This document shows positions 9,043 through 17,353 of a stretch of 64,000 nucleotides of DNA, one piece after another (position 1 is the stretch's first letter; each line of letters begins with the position of its first letter). Source of the stretch: Dokdonella sp. (GTDB lineage Bacteria > Pseudomonadota > Gammaproteobacteria > Xanthomonadales > Rhodanobacteraceae); NCBI GenBank assembly GCA_019634795.1, contig JAHCAR010000018.1, forward strand, positions 30,314-94,313, read 5' to 3'. The position numbers were made by a program, and so were the translations under genes. The notes beneath the pieces were generated by a model. The model ran no database searches and was not told where the DNA came from. It saw only the letters and a list, made by a program, of their open reading frames with translations.

Positions 9043-10295
9043 TGGGCTTCGTCCGCTGCCTGCGCGGCATCGCTTCGGGTGCCGAGTATTCCGCCGACCA
9101 GCCGATGAACCTCGATCCGCTGGATGGCCGCCCGGTCGAGATGGTCCTCGACCTTGAGCGGCTCGCCGCCGCCCGACCTGATCAGTCCTGGTACCAGCCG
9201 CAGCGCAAGGACATCTGGCGCTTCGGTGGCCTCATGGCGCTCGACATCGATCATGCGGTCGACGCCGCGTACATCGTCGCGCTCGGCGAAGGAGCGACCC
9301 CGCTGCTCGACTACACCTGCCATCCCGTCGCCGCCAAAGCCGGACTCGACCTCACGATCAAGGAAGAGGGCAAGGCCCACGCCGGCTTCGGTGCCAACCC
9401 CACGCAGAGCTTCAAGGACCGCGGCATGGCCATGGTGGTCGCCCAGGCACGCCGGCTCGGCATCGAGAGGCTGGCCGCGCCGACCCAGGGCAATGCCGGC
9501 GATTCGCTGGTCCACTACGCGCTGGCGGCAGGGCTGTCGGTGGTCGTGGCGATGCCCGGCGATACACCCGCGCCGATCCTCGGCAACGTGGCTGCGGCAG
9601 CACACCGGCATCCAGATCGAGTCATTCTGGAACTGGCCGGTCCGACCATTCGCGAGGCGGGCGCCCTGCTCAGGGAGAAGTACATTCCGCAAGGCTACTT
9701 TTCCGTGGCCACGTTCCAGGAGCCGGGCTGGCGCATCGAGGGCAAGAAATCGCTCGGTCTCGAGCTGGCCGAACCGGCAGCGGGTTCGACCCGCTGGAGT
9801 CTGCCCGACGCGATCGTCTATCCCACCGGCGGCGGCACCGGGGTGCTCGGCATGTGGAAAGCCTGGCAGGAACTCGAGGCACTCGGCCTGATCGACGGCC
9901 GCCGGCCACGCATGATCTGCGTGCAAAGCGAGGCGATGCCGCCGCTGGTGCGTGCCTTCGATGCCGGTCTGGCCGACACCACGGCGCAGTCCGGTGAGGG
10001 GACCCTGGCCTTCGGCCTCAACGTGCCGGCAGGCGTCGGCCACTTCCGCGTCCTCGAAATCATCCGGGCCAGTGGCGGGGCGGCGGTCGCCGTGGCCGAA
10101 TCCGCCATCGCCGCCGAACTGGCCCGGGTCTGGCGCGAAACGCACTGGTGGATCAGTCCGGAGGGCGCCGCCTGCCTGGCCGCGCTGCCGCAGTTGCTCG
10201 ACCGCGGCTTGCTCGGACGCGGCGATCGCGTCGTCGCCGTGAACACCGGGTCGGCCGAGAAATACCTGCCGGCCCTGCGTCACCTGCTGGACTGA
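9042..10295 (+). CDS. Threonine-synthase-like PLP enzyme
   Basis: A 417-residue fold-type II pyridoxal-phosphate enzyme. NPTQSFKDRGMAM contains the Schiff-base lysine, APTQGNAGDSL the substrate/PLP loop, and YPTGGGTGVLGMW the Gly-rich phosphate-binding loop. The N-terminal half (CLRGIASGAEYSADQ) starts with a single Cys rather than a clear zinc ribbon. Overall this resembles the threonine synthase / diaminopropionate lyase group. A true ThrC normally sits with thrA and thrB, which are absent here, so this may be a paralogue with a different substrate. Start and coupling: ATG overlaps the preceding stop in TGATG. Confidence 0.8.
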   Translation: MGFVRCLRGIASGAEYSADQPMNLDPLDGRPVEMVLDLERLAAARPDQSWYQPQRKDIWRFGGLMALDIDHAVDAAYIVALGEGATPLLDYTCHPVAAKAGLDLTIKEEGKAHAGFGANPTQSFKDRGMAMVVAQARRLGIERLAAPTQGNAGDSLVHYALAAGLSVVVAMPGDTPAPILGNVAAAAHRHPDRVILELAGPTIREAGALLREKYIPQGYFSVATFQEPGWRIEGKKSLGLELAEPAAGSTRWSLPDAIVYPTGGGTGVLGMWKAWQELEALGLIDGRRPRMICVQSEAMPPLVRAFDAGLADTTAQSGEGTLAFGLNVPAGVGHFRVLEIIRASGGAAVAVAESAIAAELARVWRETHWWISPEGAACLAALPQLLDRGLLGRGDRVVAVNTGSAEKYLPALRHLLD

Positions 10296-10305
10296 GCGGG
10301 CCTGC

Positions 10306-10791
10306 TCAGGATGGGCTGGCGCGCCGGGCAATCCAGCGGTCGAGCTGGTTGGCGAAGGCCTGGCGATCGCGCGCGTGCAAGGTCGGCGGGCCGCCGGTAT
10401 TGATGCCCGCACCGCGCAGCTCGTCCATGAAGTTGCGCATCGACAGGCGCTGCGCGATCGTGTCGGCGGTATACAGCTCGCCACGCGGATTCAGCGCCAG
10501 CGCCCCCTTTTCCAGGACCAGCGCGGCCAGCGGAATGTCGGCGGTGACGACCAGGTCGAGCGGGCCGACGCGGCGGACGATCTCGCTGTCGGCGACATCG
10601 ATGCCGGCGCCGACCTGGATCGACTGGATGTAGCGCGAAGGCGGCGTGCGGATCCACTGGTTGGCGACCAGGGTGACCGGCAGGCGGGCGCGCTCGGCGG
10701 CGCGGAACAGGATGTCCTTGATCACGTTCGGACAGGCATCGGCATCGACCCAGATCCGGGCCGCCTCCGGCGCTGGCGCCTGCTCACTCAA
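10306..10791 (-). CDS. yaiI: YaiI/YqxD family protein (UPF0178)
   Basis: A 161-residue protein of the UPF0178 family, recognised by [20 protein letters not shown] at the N-terminus, [18 protein letters not shown] in the centre and the C-terminal motif [20 protein letters not shown]. The fold resembles PIN-like nucleases, with Asp residues in VDADACP and TADIP as the likely acidic cluster. The biological role is unknown. It is convergent with the threonine-synthase-like gene (10-base gap) and its start overlaps the 3' end of the EamA transporter gene by eight bases, so the two form an operon. Confidence 0.88.
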   Translation of the reverse strand: MSEQAPAPEAARIWVDADACPNVIKDILFRAAERARLPVTLVANQWIRTPPSRYIQSIQVGAGIDVADSEIVRRVGPLDLVVTADIPLAALVLEKGALALNPRGELYTADTIAQRLSMRNFMDELRGAGINTGGPPTLHARDRQAFANQLDRWIARRASPS

Positions 10792-11797
10792 GGATGTTCT
10801 TGGCCTCGGCCACGGCGAGGATTTCCGGTTGCACGGCCTCGCCCGGGCGGTTGATCAGCGGGTGAATGAACACGGCGCCGAGGATGATGACAACGCCGAC
10901 ATAGAATAGCGGCGTCAGCTCGCGTTGTTCGCCGAACAGAATCGCCGCCAGCACGATCGCGTAGACCGGCTCGAGATTGACCGCGAGCTGGGCGCTGAAC
11001 GCGGTCATGTGACGCAGGGCGACCAGCGACAGGGCGAACGGCAGCAGGGTGCAGGCGATCGACAGGCACAGCAGCAGGATCAGGTCGCGGCCACCCGGCA
11101 GTTCGAAGATCGAGCCGGCAAAGGCCGGGAACAGCCACGGCATGACCGGCGCAAGCACGGTCAGGGCCAGGGTGCCGGCGCCGAGCTCGATGCCGGTCAC
11201 GGTCAGGGCGTCGCCGTGTTCGACCAGACGCTTGTTCAGCGAGCCGAAGATCGCAACCAGCAGGGCCGATAGTGCGCCGACGACGATGCCGAGCCGAAAC
11301 GAGTCCGGCACGCCGCCGACGACCAGGGCGACGCCGGGCAATACAGAAATCCCGAGCACGAGTTCGCGTCGGGAAAAGTGGCGATGGGCGAGCTTCGGTT
11401 CGATCAGGGCCGTGAAGGCCGTGGCCAGGGCGATACAGGTGGCCGCGACCGATGCGTTGGAAAGCTTGATCGCGCCATAGAAAGTCAGCCAGTGCAGGGC
11501 GACCAGCACGCCGATCCCGGCATAGGCCAGCACGAGCTTCGGCGACATCCTGCGCAGTCCGCGCCAGGCGCGCGGGATCAGGGTCAGCACGGCGACCACG
11601 AGCAACATGCGCCACCAGACCAGGGGCAGGGCCGGCAGCGAAATCAGCTTGCCGATGATCGGCGTGAAGCCCCAGAGCAGGACGCAGAAATGGATCTGGA
11701 ACTGGGCCTTGGCGGCGGCGGACAGGGTGCTCAGGGCGGCGATCTCGGCGTGGGTTGATCGTGGGCGTGGGACGATGCCCGGTCGGCCGACAAGCAT
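10784..11797 (-). CDS. EamA/DMT-family transporter
   Basis: An inner-membrane protein of about 337 residues with ten hydrophobic helices arranged as two EamA repeats ([20 protein letters not shown] at the first helix, and [20 protein letters not shown] in the last part, the EP/GE-type signature). Family members export amino acids, nucleotides or other metabolites. The start is uncertain: the frame remains open far upstream without a signal, and I chose the ATG at 11797 because it is the last Met before the first membrane helix, although no strong ribosome binding site precedes it. It is followed by and overlaps yaiI. Confidence 0.78.
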   Translation of the reverse strand: MLVGRPGIVPRPRSTHAEIAALSTLSAAAKAQFQIHFCVLLWGFTPIIGKLISLPALPLVWWRMLLVVAVLTLIPRAWRGLRRMSPKLVLAYAGIGVLVALHWLTFYGAIKLSNASVAATCIALATAFTALIEPKLAHRHFSRRELVLGISVLPGVALVVGGVPDSFRLGIVVGALSALLVAIFGSLNKRLVEHGDALTVTGIELGAGTLALTVLAPVMPWLFPAFAGSIFELPGGRDLILLLCLSIACTLLPFALSLVALRHMTAFSAQLAVNLEPVYAIVLAAILFGEQRELTPLFYVGVVIILGAVFIHPLINRPGEAVQPEILAVAEAKNILE

Positions 11798-11885
11798 GCC
11801 ATAGCATCCGTGCCGATGAACCGGTCCTGCGTGCGCGAGAGACCGAAATTCGGCACACTCGGATTCCACACTTGGGGAGATCGTC

Positions 11886-12275
11886 ATGTCGATAGAGCTG
11901 CAGATGCTGGCCTGGTCCATCGTGCTCGGTCTCGTCCATATCGCCCTCGGTGCGACCTTCGGCACGATGCAGCGCGGACTGAAATGGAACGCCAGTGCGC
12001 GCGACGGTGTGCCGGAACCACTGACCGGCGTCGCCGGGAGGCTCGAGCGTGCCAACCACAATTTCCGCGAGACCTTCATGTTCTTTGCCGCCGCGGTCCT
12101 CGCCGCGCTGCTGGCCCATAAGACGAACTCGCAGACTGCCATGGGCGTGCAGATCTACTTCTGGGCGCGCCTGGCCTATCTGCCGGTGTACGCCGCCGGT
12201 ATCCCGTTCCTGCGGACCCTGATCTGGGGCGTTTCGATCGCGGGCTTGCTGATGGTGCTGCTGGCCCTGTTCTGA
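11886..12275 (+). CDS. MAPEG-family membrane protein
   Basis: A 129-residue four-helix membrane protein. RLERANHNFRETFMFFAAAV is the MAPEG signature loop, and IYFWARLAYLPVYAAGIPFL is the conserved third-helix region. It resembles the YecN-like bacterial branch more than the other MAPEG protein at 6123-6518. GGGGA precedes the ATG. It is divergent from the EamA gene (88 bases between starts) and only 16 bases from the aminotransferase gene downstream, so those two are likely cotranscribed. Confidence 0.85.
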   Translation: MSIELQMLAWSIVLGLVHIALGATFGTMQRGLKWNASARDGVPEPLTGVAGRLERANHNFRETFMFFAAAVLAALLAHKTNSQTAMGVQIYFWARLAYLPVYAAGIPFLRTLIWGVSIAGLLMVLLALF

Positions 12276-12291
12276 GCCGGGCTTAGCTGCC

Positions 12292-13089
12292 ATGTCCGCC
12301 GAACGCATCGAACTGAACGGCGGCAAGCCGGACCCCGCGGCGCTGGCCTGGCTGGCCCAGGTCAACTACGGTCATTTCACCACCTTGCAGGTGCAGCAGC
12401 GCGGCGCGCGCGGTTTCCGCCTGCATCTGCAGCGGCTCGCCGACGCAACGCGCGAGCTGTTCGGCAGCGAGCTCGATCTCGAGCGCGTGCGCGCGCATGT
12501 GCGAAACATTCTTACCGACCAGCCGGCGACCGTACGCATCACCGTGTTTTCGCGCCAGCTCGATCGCAAGCGGCTCGAAAGCCCGGTCGAGGTCGACATC
12601 CTGGTCGCCACCGGCGCACCCGCTACGCCGGCAAGCGCGCCACTACGCCTGCGCATTTGCGTGCACGAGCGCGTGCTGGCGCGGGTCAAGCATGTCGGCA
12701 CCTTCGATCTCTGGTACCTGCGACGCCAGGCCCGCCTCGCGGGCTTCGACGACGCCTTGTTCTGCACACGCGAGGGCGAGGTCTCCGAAGGCTCGACCTG
12801 GAACATCGGCTTCTGGGACGGTATCGGGGTAACCTGGCCGAGTGCGCCGGCCCTGGCGGGCGTCACCCGGCAAGTCCTTGCGGCCGGCCTTGCCGAGGCC
12901 GGCATCGAATCCGCGAGCGCACCGGTGCGGCTGGATGAACTCGATCGTTTCCGTTCGGCCTTCATCGTCAACACCGGTTCCGTAGGCCCGCTGGTCGCGT
13001 GCATCGACGAGCGCGGTTTCGGGCTGGATGCCGAGTTGCCGCAACGGCTGCGCTCGGCCTATCTCTCGCAGCGGCTGGAGCCTATCTGA
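12292..13089 (+). CDS. Class IV aminotransferase
   Basis: A 265-residue fold-type IV PLP protein related to branched-chain aminotransferase and 4-amino-4-deoxychorismate lyase (PabC). Features: NYGHFTTLQV near the N-terminus, VKHVGTFDLWYLRRQA with the likely PLP lysine, and FCTREGEVSEGSTWNIGFW with the catalytic-loop Glu and the SEGSxxN motif. GVTRQVL follows as in PabC/IlvE. The substrate cannot be assigned; many proteobacteria carry such a paralogue of unknown role. Length is slightly shorter than IlvE and equal to PabC-like enzymes. Confidence 0.83.
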   Translation: MSAERIELNGGKPDPAALAWLAQVNYGHFTTLQVQQRGARGFRLHLQRLADATRELFGSELDLERVRAHVRNILTDQPATVRITVFSRQLDRKRLESPVEVDILVATGAPATPASAPLRLRICVHERVLARVKHVGTFDLWYLRRQARLAGFDDALFCTREGEVSEGSTWNIGFWDGIGVTWPSAPALAGVTRQVLAAGLAEAGIESASAPVRLDELDRFRSAFIVNTGSVGPLVACIDERGFGLDAELPQRLRSAYLSQRLEPI

Positions 13090-13240
13090 TGGTGGTTGCG
13101 AAGCCACGCCGCCAGGCCATGCCGGCGCTGTGGGTGGCCTGGTCGAAACTTGTCCTTCAGTATTCGCGAGCTTGCGCGTGCAATGCGATGGGCTTCGCTG
13201 CTAGTGTGCGAGGCTGCCTACCGATTCAATTGCCCACTGC

Positions 13241-14143
13241 ATGACATCGTCGCTGCTGTCGCTGCCGCGGATTGCCTTCAGCGCGACGCTGATTGCACTC
13301 AACACCATGATCCACGCGACCCCATTGCTGCTGCTGGCCGTGGTCAAGCTGGTGGTGCCTATCACCGGCTTCAGGGATGTCATTTCGCGGCTACTCGTGC
13401 GCATCGCCGAGAGCTGGATTGCGGTCAACAGCTGGCTCATGGCAACCCTCGGCCAGGTGCGCGTCGAGGTGGAAGGCTTGCAGGGGCTGCAGCGCCGTGG
13501 CTGGTACCTGGTCATCTGCAATCATCAGAGCTGGGTCGACATACCGGTCCTTCAGCAGGTCTTCAATCGTCGGATTCCGTTCCTCAAGTTCTTCCTCAAG
13601 AGCCAGCTGATCTGGGTGCCGGTGCTCGGTCTGGCCTGGTGGGCGCTCGATTTTCCGTTCATGAAGCGCTACTCGAAGGAGCAGCTCGCGCAGCGCCCGG
13701 AACTGCGCGGCAAGGACATCGAGTCGACGCGCCGTGCCTGCGAGAAATACAAGAAGCTGCCGGTGTCGGTGATGAACTTCGTCGAAGGCACGCGATTCAC
13801 CGAGGCCAAGCACGACCGCCAGGCTTCGCCCTTCGACAACTTGTTGTTCCCGCGTGCCGGCGGAATAGCCTTCGTCCTCGATGCGATGGGCGACATCATG
13901 AACGCCGTGGTCGACGTGACGATCATCTATCCGGGCGGTCGCCCAGGCATCGCCGATCTGCTGGCCGGGCGCATTCGCGAGATCCGGGTCAAGGTGCGCA
14001 CGTTCCCGATCCCGGCCAATCTTGTCGGCGGCGACTACGAGAACGACGCGGCCTTTCGCGAGCGCTTCCAGGCCTGGCTGAACGCGCTGTGGGCCGAAAA
14101 GGACGCGGCCATGAGCCTTGCCGCCCGGCCGGGCGAGGCCTGA
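13241..14143 (+). CDS. PlsC-type acyltransferase (YihG-like)
   Basis: A 300-residue membrane-associated lysophospholipid acyltransferase. A hydrophobic N-terminal segment is followed by CNHQSWVDIPVLQQ, the HX4D catalytic motif, then NFVEGTRFT, the EGTR-type glycerol-phosphate motif, and LLFPRAGGIAFVLDAM. Length and motif spelling match the E. coli YihG branch more than PlsC itself (about 245 residues). It should acylate lysophosphatidic acid or a related acceptor at the inner membrane. It lies 150 bases after the aminotransferase on the same strand. Confidence 0.86.
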   Translation: MTSSLLSLPRIAFSATLIALNTMIHATPLLLLAVVKLVVPITGFRDVISRLLVRIAESWIAVNSWLMATLGQVRVEVEGLQGLQRRGWYLVICNHQSWVDIPVLQQVFNRRIPFLKFFLKSQLIWVPVLGLAWWALDFPFMKRYSKEQLAQRPELRGKDIESTRRACEKYKKLPVSVMNFVEGTRFTEAKHDRQASPFDNLLFPRAGGIAFVLDAMGDIMNAVVDVTIIYPGGRPGIADLLAGRIREIRVKVRTFPIPANLVGGDYENDAAFRERFQAWLNALWAEKDAAMSLAARPGEA

Positions 14144-14289
14144 TCCGGGCGTTTCATTCAGCCGGGCAGGGCGGCGGTTTCAGAAGGCAGCCATTGCAGC
14201 ATGTCCTGATAGAATAGGCGGCTTGACTGGCGTCCCGCACCCGCGTGCGGACGCGCCGAACAGACACCATCAAAGGCGCAGGTATTCCC

Positions 14290-15012
14290 ATGGGCAGAGG
14301 CCCCAGCATCGAAGGTCGCAAGAACGCCGAGGACGCGAAACGCGGCAAGATTTTCACCAAGCTGATCCGCGAGATCACCGTCGCGGCACGCAATGGCGGC
14401 GATCCGGCCACCAACGCACGGCTGCGCATCGGCATCGAGAAGGCCCTTTCGGCCAACATGACCAAGGACACCATCGAGCGCGCGATCAAGCGCGGCTCGG
14501 GTGCCGATGGCGCGGACAACATGGAGGAGCTGCGCTACGAGGGCTATGGCCCCGGCGGCGTCGCCCTGATCATCGATGCCATGACCGACAACTCGGTGCG
14601 CACGGTGGCCGACGTGCGCCACGCCCTGTCCAAGCATGGCGGCAACCTCGGCACCAGCGGTTCTGTCGCATTCCAGTTTGCCCGGCTCGGCGAGCTGGTC
14701 TTCGAGACGGCCACGCCCGAGCGCGAGGAGAAGGTGCTCGAGGCCGCGCTCGAAGCCGGCGCCGATGACGTCGTCAGCGAAGACGGTCGCACGACCGTCC
14801 TCTGTGCGCCGGAGAATTTCGAGACGGTCAAGCAAGGCCTGGTCGCGGCCGGATTCGAGCCGCTCAGCGATGCGGTCGTCATGCGACCGGCGAACCGGGT
14901 TGCGGTTTCCGGCGAAATTGCCGAAACGCTGACCGACCTGCTCGACTGGCTCGACGAACTCGACGATGTCCAGGAGGTCTACCACAACGCCTTGCTGCCG
15001 GATTCGCAATGA
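14290..15012 (+). CDS. yebC: YebC/PmpR family regulator (TACO1 type)
   Basis: A 240-residue protein with the YebC signature throughout: the N-terminal [52 protein letters not shown] and the C-terminal [17 protein letters not shown]. The start MGRGPSI aligns with the usual MAGHSKW-type beginning but departs from it. YebC proteins bind the ribosome and relieve stalling at proline-rich motifs; some were first described as transcription regulators. The usual ruvCAB genes do not follow here, so this may be the second, YeeN-like paralogue. Confidence 0.9.
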   Translation: MGRGPSIEGRKNAEDAKRGKIFTKLIREITVAARNGGDPATNARLRIGIEKALSANMTKDTIERAIKRGSGADGADNMEELRYEGYGPGGVALIIDAMTDNSVRTVADVRHALSKHGGNLGTSGSVAFQFARLGELVFETATPEREEKVLEAALEAGADDVVSEDGRTTVLCAPENFETVKQGLVAAGFEPLSDAVVMRPANRVAVSGEIAETLTDLLDWLDELDDVQEVYHNALLPDSQ

Positions 15013-15059
15013 TGCGAATCGGGGCGAACGCTTCGTCGAACGAACAGGGAAACCATCCG

Positions 15060-15965
15060 ATGGTACGTGCAATGGCTTGGGCGGGACTGTGTCTGCTGCT
15101 CCTGCTGGCGGGTTGTGCCCCGCAGTCGACGCGCCAATCCGATTTGCCGCGTCCACTCAAGATCGCAACCTGGAATCTCGAGCACCTGGCCGAAAAGAAT
15201 GGTCTCGGTTGCCGCCCCCGCGAGGACGCGGACTATGCCGCACTGCGCAACTACGCGGGGCAGCTCGGTGCCGATATCATCGCTTTCGAGGAAGTCGAAA
15301 ACATCGCTGCGGCGCGGCGGGTCTTTTCTCCCGATCGCTACAACGTCGTCATGTCGACGCGGCCGGACAGCGGGCGCAATGGTTTCTGCGGACACGACAG
15401 CACGGACGGTCCGCACATCCGCAGCCAGAGGATCGGCTTCGCGATCCGCAAGGGAATTCCCTATGTGCGCCATCCGGACCTGAGCGAACTCGCGCTGGGC
15501 AATCCCGACTTGCGCTGGGGCGTCGATGTCAGCCTGACCGGACCGCGGCCCCTGCGTTTATTGGCCCTGCATCTGAAAAGCGGCTGTTCGGCCGGATCCG
15601 ATCGTGAGCCGTGCCCGGTGCTGTTCGGCCAGGTGCCCGTGCTTCGGCAATGGATCGCCGCGCGTCATGCCGAAGGAAGCGCCTTCGTGGTGCTCGGCGA
15701 CTGGAACCGGCGCCTGGCATTGCCCGATGACCTGTTCTGGAAGCAGCTCACCGACGGCTTGCCAGCGGACGCCATGCTGGTCGACGCAGCCGAGGGCCGC
15801 GGTGCCACCTGCGTCCAGCGCTATCCGGACTTCATCGACCACATCGTCATGAATCCGGCGGCCGCCGCGCGGCGAGTGAACGGTTCGTTCGAGGAGTTCA
15901 CCTACGGCGTGCCCGAGGACCAGCACCCCTCGGACCATTGCCCGGTTGCTGTAACGCTCGAGTAG
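15060..15965 (+). CDS. Endonuclease/exonuclease/phosphatase-family lipoprotein
   Basis: A 301-residue protein starting with a lipoprotein signal (AWAGLCLLLLLAGC, lipobox LAGC). The mature part has EEP-superfamily motifs: KIATWNLEHLAE with the metal-binding Asn and Glu, DIIAFEEVEN, LALHLKSGC, VVLGDWNRRL with the catalytic GDxN, and HPSDHCPVAVTLE with the terminal catalytic SDH. It should be a metal-dependent phosphodiesterase or nuclease attached to an envelope membrane. An alternative ATG at 15009 overlaps the yebC stop; I chose 15060 because the signal peptide starts cleanly and AGGGA lies upstream. Confidence 0.84.
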   Translation: MVRAMAWAGLCLLLLLAGCAPQSTRQSDLPRPLKIATWNLEHLAEKNGLGCRPREDADYAALRNYAGQLGADIIAFEEVENIAAARRVFSPDRYNVVMSTRPDSGRNGFCGHDSTDGPHIRSQRIGFAIRKGIPYVRHPDLSELALGNPDLRWGVDVSLTGPRPLRLLALHLKSGCSAGSDREPCPVLFGQVPVLRQWIAARHAEGSAFVVLGDWNRRLALPDDLFWKQLTDGLPADAMLVDAAEGRGATCVQRYPDFIDHIVMNPAAAARRVNGSFEEFTYGVPEDQHPSDHCPVAVTLE

Positions 15966-15970
15966 CTATG

Positions 15971-16124
15971 AGTCGGGAGTCGGGAGTCGGGAGTCGGGAT
16001 TCGGGATTCGCAAAAGCCGAGAATCGCCTCAGCCTGCTTTAGCTCTTGGCTTTGGCTCTTAACGAATCCCGAATCCCGAATCCCGAATCCCGTCGCTCCA
16101 ACCAATCCCGAATCTCGAATCCCG
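15971..16124. repeat. Opposed GGGA(G/T)TC repeat arrays between convergent genes
   Basis: The left arm (15971-16010) has four GAGTCGG units followed by two GGGATTC units. The right arm (16061-16124) has four CGAATCC-type units and a further degenerate set. The arms are reverse complements over the GGGATTCGGGATTCG part and flank about 50 bases, so the transcript could fold into a long hairpin from either strand. The position between the converging lipoprotein and YajD genes suggests a two-way transcription stop. The repeat type is common in Lysobacterales intergenic regions; a shorter relative (AATCCCCAATCCCCAATCCC) occurs at 41711-41730. Confidence 0.8.
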
Positions 16125-16129
16125 CCGCT

Positions 16130-16483
16130 TCAGCGCTTCAGCATGTCCCTGAGTCCGGCAAACGGGTTGCTGGTTGCGGCAGCGGTCGGCGTTTCCGCGT
16201 TCGATGGGCTGCCACCGGTGTGGTCGATGTAGCGTGAGTGCTCGTTGTCGTGGCAATACACGCAGAGCAACTCCCAGTTGCTGCCGTCCGGCGGATTGAA
16301 ATCGTGGTCGTGGTTGCGGTGATGGACGGTCAGTTCCTGCAGGTTGGCGCGAGTGAATTCGCGCGCGCAGCGGCCACAGACCCACGGATACATTTTCAGC
16401 GCTCGCTCGCGGTAGCCTGCCTCGCGTTGGGCGGCGTTGCGCCGCGCTTCGGCGACGATGCGATCGAGCTTGTCGTTGTCCAT
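16130..16483 (-). CDS. yajD: YajD family HNH nuclease
   Basis: A 117-residue protein with an HNH endonuclease core: CGRCAREF (first zinc pair), ELTVHHRNHDHDFNPPDGSN (catalytic His and metal site) and LLCVYCHDNEHSRY (second zinc pair). Length and spelling match YajD of enterobacteria. Function in the cell is unknown. The C-terminal 40 residues are Ala/Thr-rich and variable. It is the downstream gene after the small secreted protein on the same strand but a strong hairpin separates them. Confidence 0.9.
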   Translation of the reverse strand: MDNDKLDRIVAEARRNAAQREAGYRERALKMYPWVCGRCAREFTRANLQELTVHHRNHDHDFNPPDGSNWELLCVYCHDNEHSRYIDHTGGSPSNAETPTAAATSNPFAGLRDMLKR

Positions 16484-16559
16484 CTGCTCCTCCCTTTGCG
16501 CAATTGAATGCTCGCAGGAATGGGGGCGTCTGGCTACGGCCAGGAAGCGAAGGCAAGAT

Positions 16560-16602
16560 GGGCCCCTTGCGGACCGCCACGAACGGATGCCGCAAGGGAC
16601 CC
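16560..16602 (-). terminator. Stem-loop after small secreted-protein gene
   Basis: GGGCCCCTTGCGG (16560-16572) pairs with CCGCAAGGGACCC (16590-16602), a 13-position stem with one mismatch that becomes a G-U pair in the reverse-strand transcript. It begins 10 bases past the stop of the gene ending at 16612. No clear T tract follows, so it may slow transcription or protect an mRNA end rather than act as a classical terminator. Confidence 0.55.
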
Positions 16603-16611
16603 GGGGCGATC

Positions 16612-16956
16612 CTAGTTCTCGAACTCGATCGGCGAGTCGAGGTCTTCACAGAAGTTCTGCTTGCTGGCTTCGCTGACGCTGCCATCAGCGAATTCGGCAC
16701 GCATCCACTGCTCGCAGCCTTCGCCATCGGTGCTGTGGTCCCAGATCATGGTGGCGGTCTTGCCCGGGCCGATACCGCTGCCGACATCGAAATCGCCCCA
16801 CTCGGACTTGTCCTCGGAAACCTGCAGGTTGACGATCCTGGAATCGGTCTTGTTGGCGACTACGAAATGCCATTCATCGGCAGCGTAGGCTTGTACGGTC
16901 ATGAAACCGAATGCGGCGCAAAGCAGGGAGTTGCGGATGCAGGTGGAGATGGTCAT
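16612..16956 (-). CDS. Small exported protein of unknown function
   Basis: A 114-residue precursor with signal peptide (SLLCAAFGFMTVQAYA, cleavage after AYA) and a mature domain of about 88 acidic residues starting ADEWHFVVANKTDSRI. It has two Cys (GCEQW and NFCED) that could form a disulphide. The pattern suggests a compact beta domain; I do not recognise the family. The ATG at 16956 has GAGG at a good distance. The frame stays open much further upstream on this strand, but those codons have no protein-like character. Confidence 0.72.
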   Translation of the reverse strand: MTISTCIRNSLLCAAFGFMTVQAYAADEWHFVVANKTDSRIVNLQVSEDKSEWGDFDVGSGIGPGKTATMIWDHSTDGEGCEQWMRAEFADGSVSEASKQNFCEDLDSPIEFEN

Positions 16957-17353
16957 TGAAACCTCGTTGCACGGGACTGGGGACGCCGTTGCGGGGACGG
17001 GCAGGATGGGCCAGGGAGGTCGACGACCGTTCATCGAGCGTCGTGCATCCGGACCTGGCACCAGGGTCTGGGTAGAGCAAGAACGGGGCCAAGTTGCTAA
17101 CGCGCGTCCGGCCGATGCACGGCAGGCCTGCATGTCCGAATCAAGCAAAGCTCCGGTGTGCCTGCGGCATGTTCTGACAGTGGTGGCAGGTTGATATTCA
17201 CGAGATTCAGGTACGCGGCATGCGGGCTGCGCCGCTCCCTTCGAATCTCGGTACGGGACTGACTGCAATGGCCTGCACGGGCAACTCGCACATGGCCATG
17301 TCGTTGGCGAGCGCCCATAATCGGCCTCAGCCATTCGACCTGCGAGGCATTCA
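16957..17353. other. Divergent intergenic region
   Basis: About 400 bases between the starts of the small secreted protein (reverse) and the large channel (forward). It must hold both promoters, but I could not pick convincing -35/-10 pairs. No repeat or strong hairpin was seen. Confidence 0.4.

Noticed and set aside
10788-12365. 525-codon reverse frame overlapping the EamA transporter and a MAPEG gene
   Set aside because: The neighbouring frame encodes ten membrane helices with EamA motifs; this frame is Arg/Pro-rich and has no domain.
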